Assembly (NCBI RefSeq): GCF_010894405.1
Contig: NZ_JAAIYA010000013.1
Span: 62,001-126,000, forward strand
Direction of reading: 5' to 3'
DNA length: 64,000 nucleotides
Origin: Pyxidicoccus caerfyrddinensis
Lineage (GTDB): Bacteria > Myxococcota > Myxococcia > Myxococcales > Myxococcaceae
In this document: piece after piece, positions 61,910 to 64,000 of the stretch
Layout: every line of letters starts with the position of its first letter
Numbering within the stretch: the first letter of the stretch is position 1
Program-made: the position numbers and the translations under genes
The notes under the pieces: generated by a model
The model's database searches: none
Seen by the model: the letters and a program-made list of their open reading frames with translations, nothing else
Told to the model about the DNA's origin: nothing

Positions 61910-62560
61910 ATGCCCGTCCTTCGTGGTGCCGTCACCTTCTCGCGCTTCCGGGCTGAACCGGCGAAGGAAGCGCCCTCCGATATCAAGCGCTGGCTCACGC
62001 GCGGCCTCAAGGCGCACGCGTTCGAGCCCATCGACCGCAAGTCCGAGGAGGAACGCGCGGCTGGCTTCGTGGAGCTGGAGAACGCCGACTCCATCGACTT
62101 CGCCACCAGCCATCTCTTCTACGGCGAGTACGCGCTGTTCGCCTTCCGCATCGACTCCATCAAGGTGCCCGCCGCGGCCATGAAGGCCGAGCTGACGAAG
62201 TGGGCCGCCGCCTTCGAGAAAGAGAATGACCGGCCGCCCAGCCGTGGCGAGAAGACGCAGTTCAAGGGCGAAATCCGGCAGATGCTGCGCAACCGCGCCA
62301 CGCCCCGCACCGCGGTGCTGGACGTGAGCTGGAACCTGAAGACGCAGCAGGTGCAGATCTGGGCGGCGTCGCGCAAGACGGTGGACGAAATCATGGTGGC
62401 GCTGGAGAGCGCGCTGAGCGTGAAGTTCATCGGCATGACGCCGGCGGACCACGCGCGGACCGAGGGGCTCGACGAGGCCTCGCTGGGGCCCACGGCGGAG
62501 CTGATTGGCATGGACCTGCCGGCGACGGCGGTGGAGGAGGTGTCCCATGGCGGGGCGTGA
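61910..62560 (+). CDS. RdgC-like (recombination-associated) protein
   Basis: The 216-residue protein begins MPVLRGAVTFSRFRAE, followed by HAFEPIDRKSEEERAAGFVE, FRIDSIKVPAAAMKAELTKW and RPPSRGEKTQFKGEIRQMLR. These match the RdgC layout (about 300 residues in E. coli; shorter in some lineages). RdgC forms a DNA-encircling ring that modulates RecA. ATG 61910 is used; the frame is open upstream but not family-like. It overlaps the next gene by 14 bp, so the two are coupled. Confidence 0.8.
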   Translation: MPVLRGAVTFSRFRAEPAKEAPSDIKRWLTRGLKAHAFEPIDRKSEEERAAGFVELENADSIDFATSHLFYGEYALFAFRIDSIKVPAAAMKAELTKWAAAFEKENDRPPSRGEKTQFKGEIRQMLRNRATPRTAVLDVSWNLKTQQVQIWAASRKTVDEIMVALESALSVKFIGMTPADHARTEGLDEASLGPTAELIGMDLPATAVEEVSHGGA

Positions 62561-63236
62561 GCAGGCTCGGGCCGAAGCGGCCTTCATGCGGGGCGACACC
62601 GGCGTGGACGGCGCCGCCACCGAGGAGAAGCAGGACGAGGCCGAAGCCGAGAAGGGCAAGGCCCGCGAAGCGCTGCTGCGCGGCCGGGCCTACCTGGGCC
62701 GTGAGTTCCTCACGTGGCTCTTGTGGCGCTCGGAGTCGGGCGACACGCTCATCGAGCACGAGGGCGAGGGCGTCACCGTGCTCTTCATGGGCCGGGTGGT
62801 GCTGCGCGGCGTGGCGGGCGACGTCACGGAGATGAGCGCCAAGGGCACGCTGGCGCCGTACTCCGAGCAGGTGAAGCACTCGCTCGACAGGGGCCTGCTG
62901 GTGGCCCAGGCGCGGCTGCGGCTCACCAACGGCGAGAAGGAGTACGAAGTCACGCTGGACTCCGAGTTCCTCGACGTGCGCGCGGCGAAGCTCCCGGCGC
63001 TGATGAGCGAGGAGGAGGACGACCAGATCTCCGAGCGCCTCTTCCTCACCGAGCAGCTGTCGGCCATGGTCGACGCGCTGGTGAAGGACTTCCTCGGCAT
63101 CCGCGCGGGCAAGGGCTGGAGCAAGCAGGTGGTGCCCGCCATGAAGGAGTGGATGCGCGGCGACGAGAAGGGCGCTGACGCGCTCTCCAAGGCCGCACGC
63201 GCCCGGGGCCGCGACGCCCGCACCGCGCGGGCCTGA
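62547..63236 (+). CDS. RdgC-neighbour protein, unknown
   Basis: The 229-residue protein starts 14 bp inside the rdgC-like gene. After a charged N-terminal region it has a globular alpha/beta part (LGREFLTWLLWRSESGDTLI; VTVLFMGRVVLRGVAGDVTE) and a helical C-terminus ending in a basic tail (AARARGRDARTARA). LTWLLW at about residue 50 is the clearest landmark. I recognise no named family, but the tight overlap implies a joint function with the RdgC-like protein, perhaps in DNA binding. Confidence 0.7.
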   Translation: MAGREQARAEAAFMRGDTGVDGAATEEKQDEAEAEKGKAREALLRGRAYLGREFLTWLLWRSESGDTLIEHEGEGVTVLFMGRVVLRGVAGDVTEMSAKGTLAPYSEQVKHSLDRGLLVAQARLRLTNGEKEYEVTLDSEFLDVRAAKLPALMSEEEDDQISERLFLTEQLSAMVDALVKDFLGIRAGKGWSKQVVPAMKEWMRGDEKGADALSKAARARGRDARTARA

Positions 63237-63250
63237 GTCGCGTGACGGGA

Positions 63251-63279
63251 ACCGGGCGCGCCTCGTGGGCGCGCCCGGT
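63251..63279 (+). terminator. 12-bp hairpin after the rdgC-like operon
   Basis: ACCGGGCGCGCC (63251-63262) pairs perfectly with 63268-63279 with a 5-nt loop, 15 nt after the stop at 63236. It is a probable terminator; no U-run is present. Confidence 0.7.
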
Positions 63280-63315
63280 GGCAGCGAGAGCGCCGCGGCC
63301 CTATTCTCGAGCTGC

Positions 63316-63876
63316 ATGGCCATCATTCATGGGCAGAGCCGCTGCGCAATCTGCGGTGACGCGGCGCTGGACCGCCCGTTCATCGCGACCTCCGGGCTCG
63401 CGTTTCCTCCGACAGACGCGCTGTGGAAGTTCTGTGATGCGCCGTTGCACCAGGACTGCCTCGCCTCCTGGGAGCATCGCATCCGCTTCTCTCGTGGCTA
63501 TTTCGATTGCGCGTACGAGGGGGTGTGGAAGGGCCAGGGACTGTTGTTGCTCGAGGGAGAAGGATGGTTCCTGCGGTGTGGTCCGCCTCTTCCCGAGGAG
63601 CTCCTTCGCCAGGCAGGCTCTTCACCCCTCTTCAAGGACGCGCGACCGGGCGAGCCCTTCTTCGCGGAAGTGCGGCTCGCGGAGTGGCCCAAGGTCCTCC
63701 ATGCCCGCTGGAACGAATGGCCCGAGTATGCAGCGGGGGCATTCCGCCAGGGGCTCGTAGGCGCGTTGCTTCACGCTGCAGAGGCCGTCATGGCGCAGGT
63801 TCAACGGCTCGTGCCGGATAGGGCTTCGCTGAAGGAGCTTCGGCGACAAGCCTCGAGTCGCTCTCCCGCGCCTTGA
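63316..63876 (+). CDS. uncharacterised protein with CxxC motif
   Basis: The protein has 186 residues from ATG 63316. The N-terminus has SRCAICGDAALDRPFIATSG and later WKFCDAPLHQDCLASW, giving two Cys pairs plus His that could form a zinc site. The remainder has a mixed alpha/beta character (GLLLLEGEGWFLRCGPP). No signal peptide and no recognised family. It lies downstream of the rdgC-like operon, behind a terminator, so it probably has its own promoter. Confidence 0.65.
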   Translation: MAIIHGQSRCAICGDAALDRPFIATSGLAFPPTDALWKFCDAPLHQDCLASWEHRIRFSRGYFDCAYEGVWKGQGLLLLEGEGWFLRCGPPLPEELLRQAGSSPLFKDARPGEPFFAEVRLAEWPKVLHARWNEWPEYAAGAFRQGLVGALLHAAEAVMAQVQRLVPDRASLKELRRQASSRSPAP

Positions 63877-63959
63877 GCTCGTGCGGGGGAGCAACCGAGG
63901 CGGGTTTCCAATGTCAGACAGGTGGACGAGAATCCTCACCTCTTTGATGAGGAGCCGGA

Positions 63960-64000
63960 ATGTCTCAGCGCCTGTCGTTACTCTTGTTACTCCTGGTGGC
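63960..64000 (+). CDS. start of an exported protein (truncated by window end)
   Basis: ATG 63960 is preceded by GAGGAG at 63948-63953, about 6 nt upstream. The 13 visible codons (MSQRLSLLLLLLV) look like the beginning of a signal peptide. The product cannot be identified because the gene runs off the window. Confidence 0.6.
   Translation, partial: MSQRLSLLLLLLV

Noticed and set aside
1..64000. tRNA, rRNA, CRISPR arrays, IS elements, prophage
   Set aside because: No tRNA cloverleaf with acceptor/T-arm words, no spaced direct repeats, and no transposase, integrase or phage structural motifs were found by eye.

Overview
The window is high-GC myxobacterial chromosome, almost certainly from a Myxococcus species. 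The evidence is the combination of a FHA-domain-rich Tad-like secretion operon, a FruA-type developmental regulator, an orphan MbtH gene and many secreted lipoproteins. From memory, in M. xanthus DK1622 the Tad-like 'Kil' prey-killing cluster is MXAN_3102-3108, fruA is MXAN_3117 and the orphan MbtH is MXAN_3118. The gene order here agrees with that closely. I could not check it by search.

Layout. 1-175 is the end of glyS. 369-11235 is a seven-gene plus-strand operon: two beta-propeller-like lipoproteins, an FHA protein, a prepilin peptidase, a secretin, an FHA-TadA ATPase and a double-FHA membrane protein. polA follows (11279-14008). 14326-20210 is mostly minus strand and carries housekeeping and envelope genes (metallopeptidase, DUF167, DivIVA, HEAT, SpoIIM-like, RDD), with one plus-strand J-domain gene. 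20736-23110 holds fruA, then mbtH and an HppD-family gene that looks like a 4-hydroxymandelate synthase. 23632-32048 is accessory: CHRD lipoprotein, DUF4105, ketopantoate reductase, StyA-like monooxygenase, a macro/TIR-like two-domain protein, D-threonine aldolase and an AlkZ-like protein. A c-di-AMP riboswitch precedes kup (32135-34256). 34315-40744 encodes exported peptidases (M6, prolyl oligopeptidase, PBP4). 40907-42133 is a GAF histidine kinase interrupted by one in-frame UGA. The rest includes a lipase, a maltoporin, a beta-helix protein, a 7-TM protein, a GON-domain lipoprotein, duplicated Rossmann proteins with a TetR gene and a clear operator, a PLC-like exoprotein, a large hybrid histidine kinase, small Cys-rich lipoproteins and an RdgC pair.

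How the genes work together. The first operon supplies the secretin, ATPase, pilin-processing peptidase and phospho-dependent (FHA) scaffolds of one secretion machine; the platform proteins and pilins must lie elsewhere. mbtH plus a hydroxymandelate synthase would link to nonribosomal peptide synthesis. Many remaining products are exported hydrolases, fitting a predatory soil bacterium.

Strongest candidates for new biology are the kinase whose UGA replaces an expected Cys and is followed by a SECIS-like hairpin, the macro/TIR-like fusion at 28741-29733, and the HmaS-like enzyme beside mbtH. No tRNA, rRNA, CRISPR array, IS element or prophage was seen.
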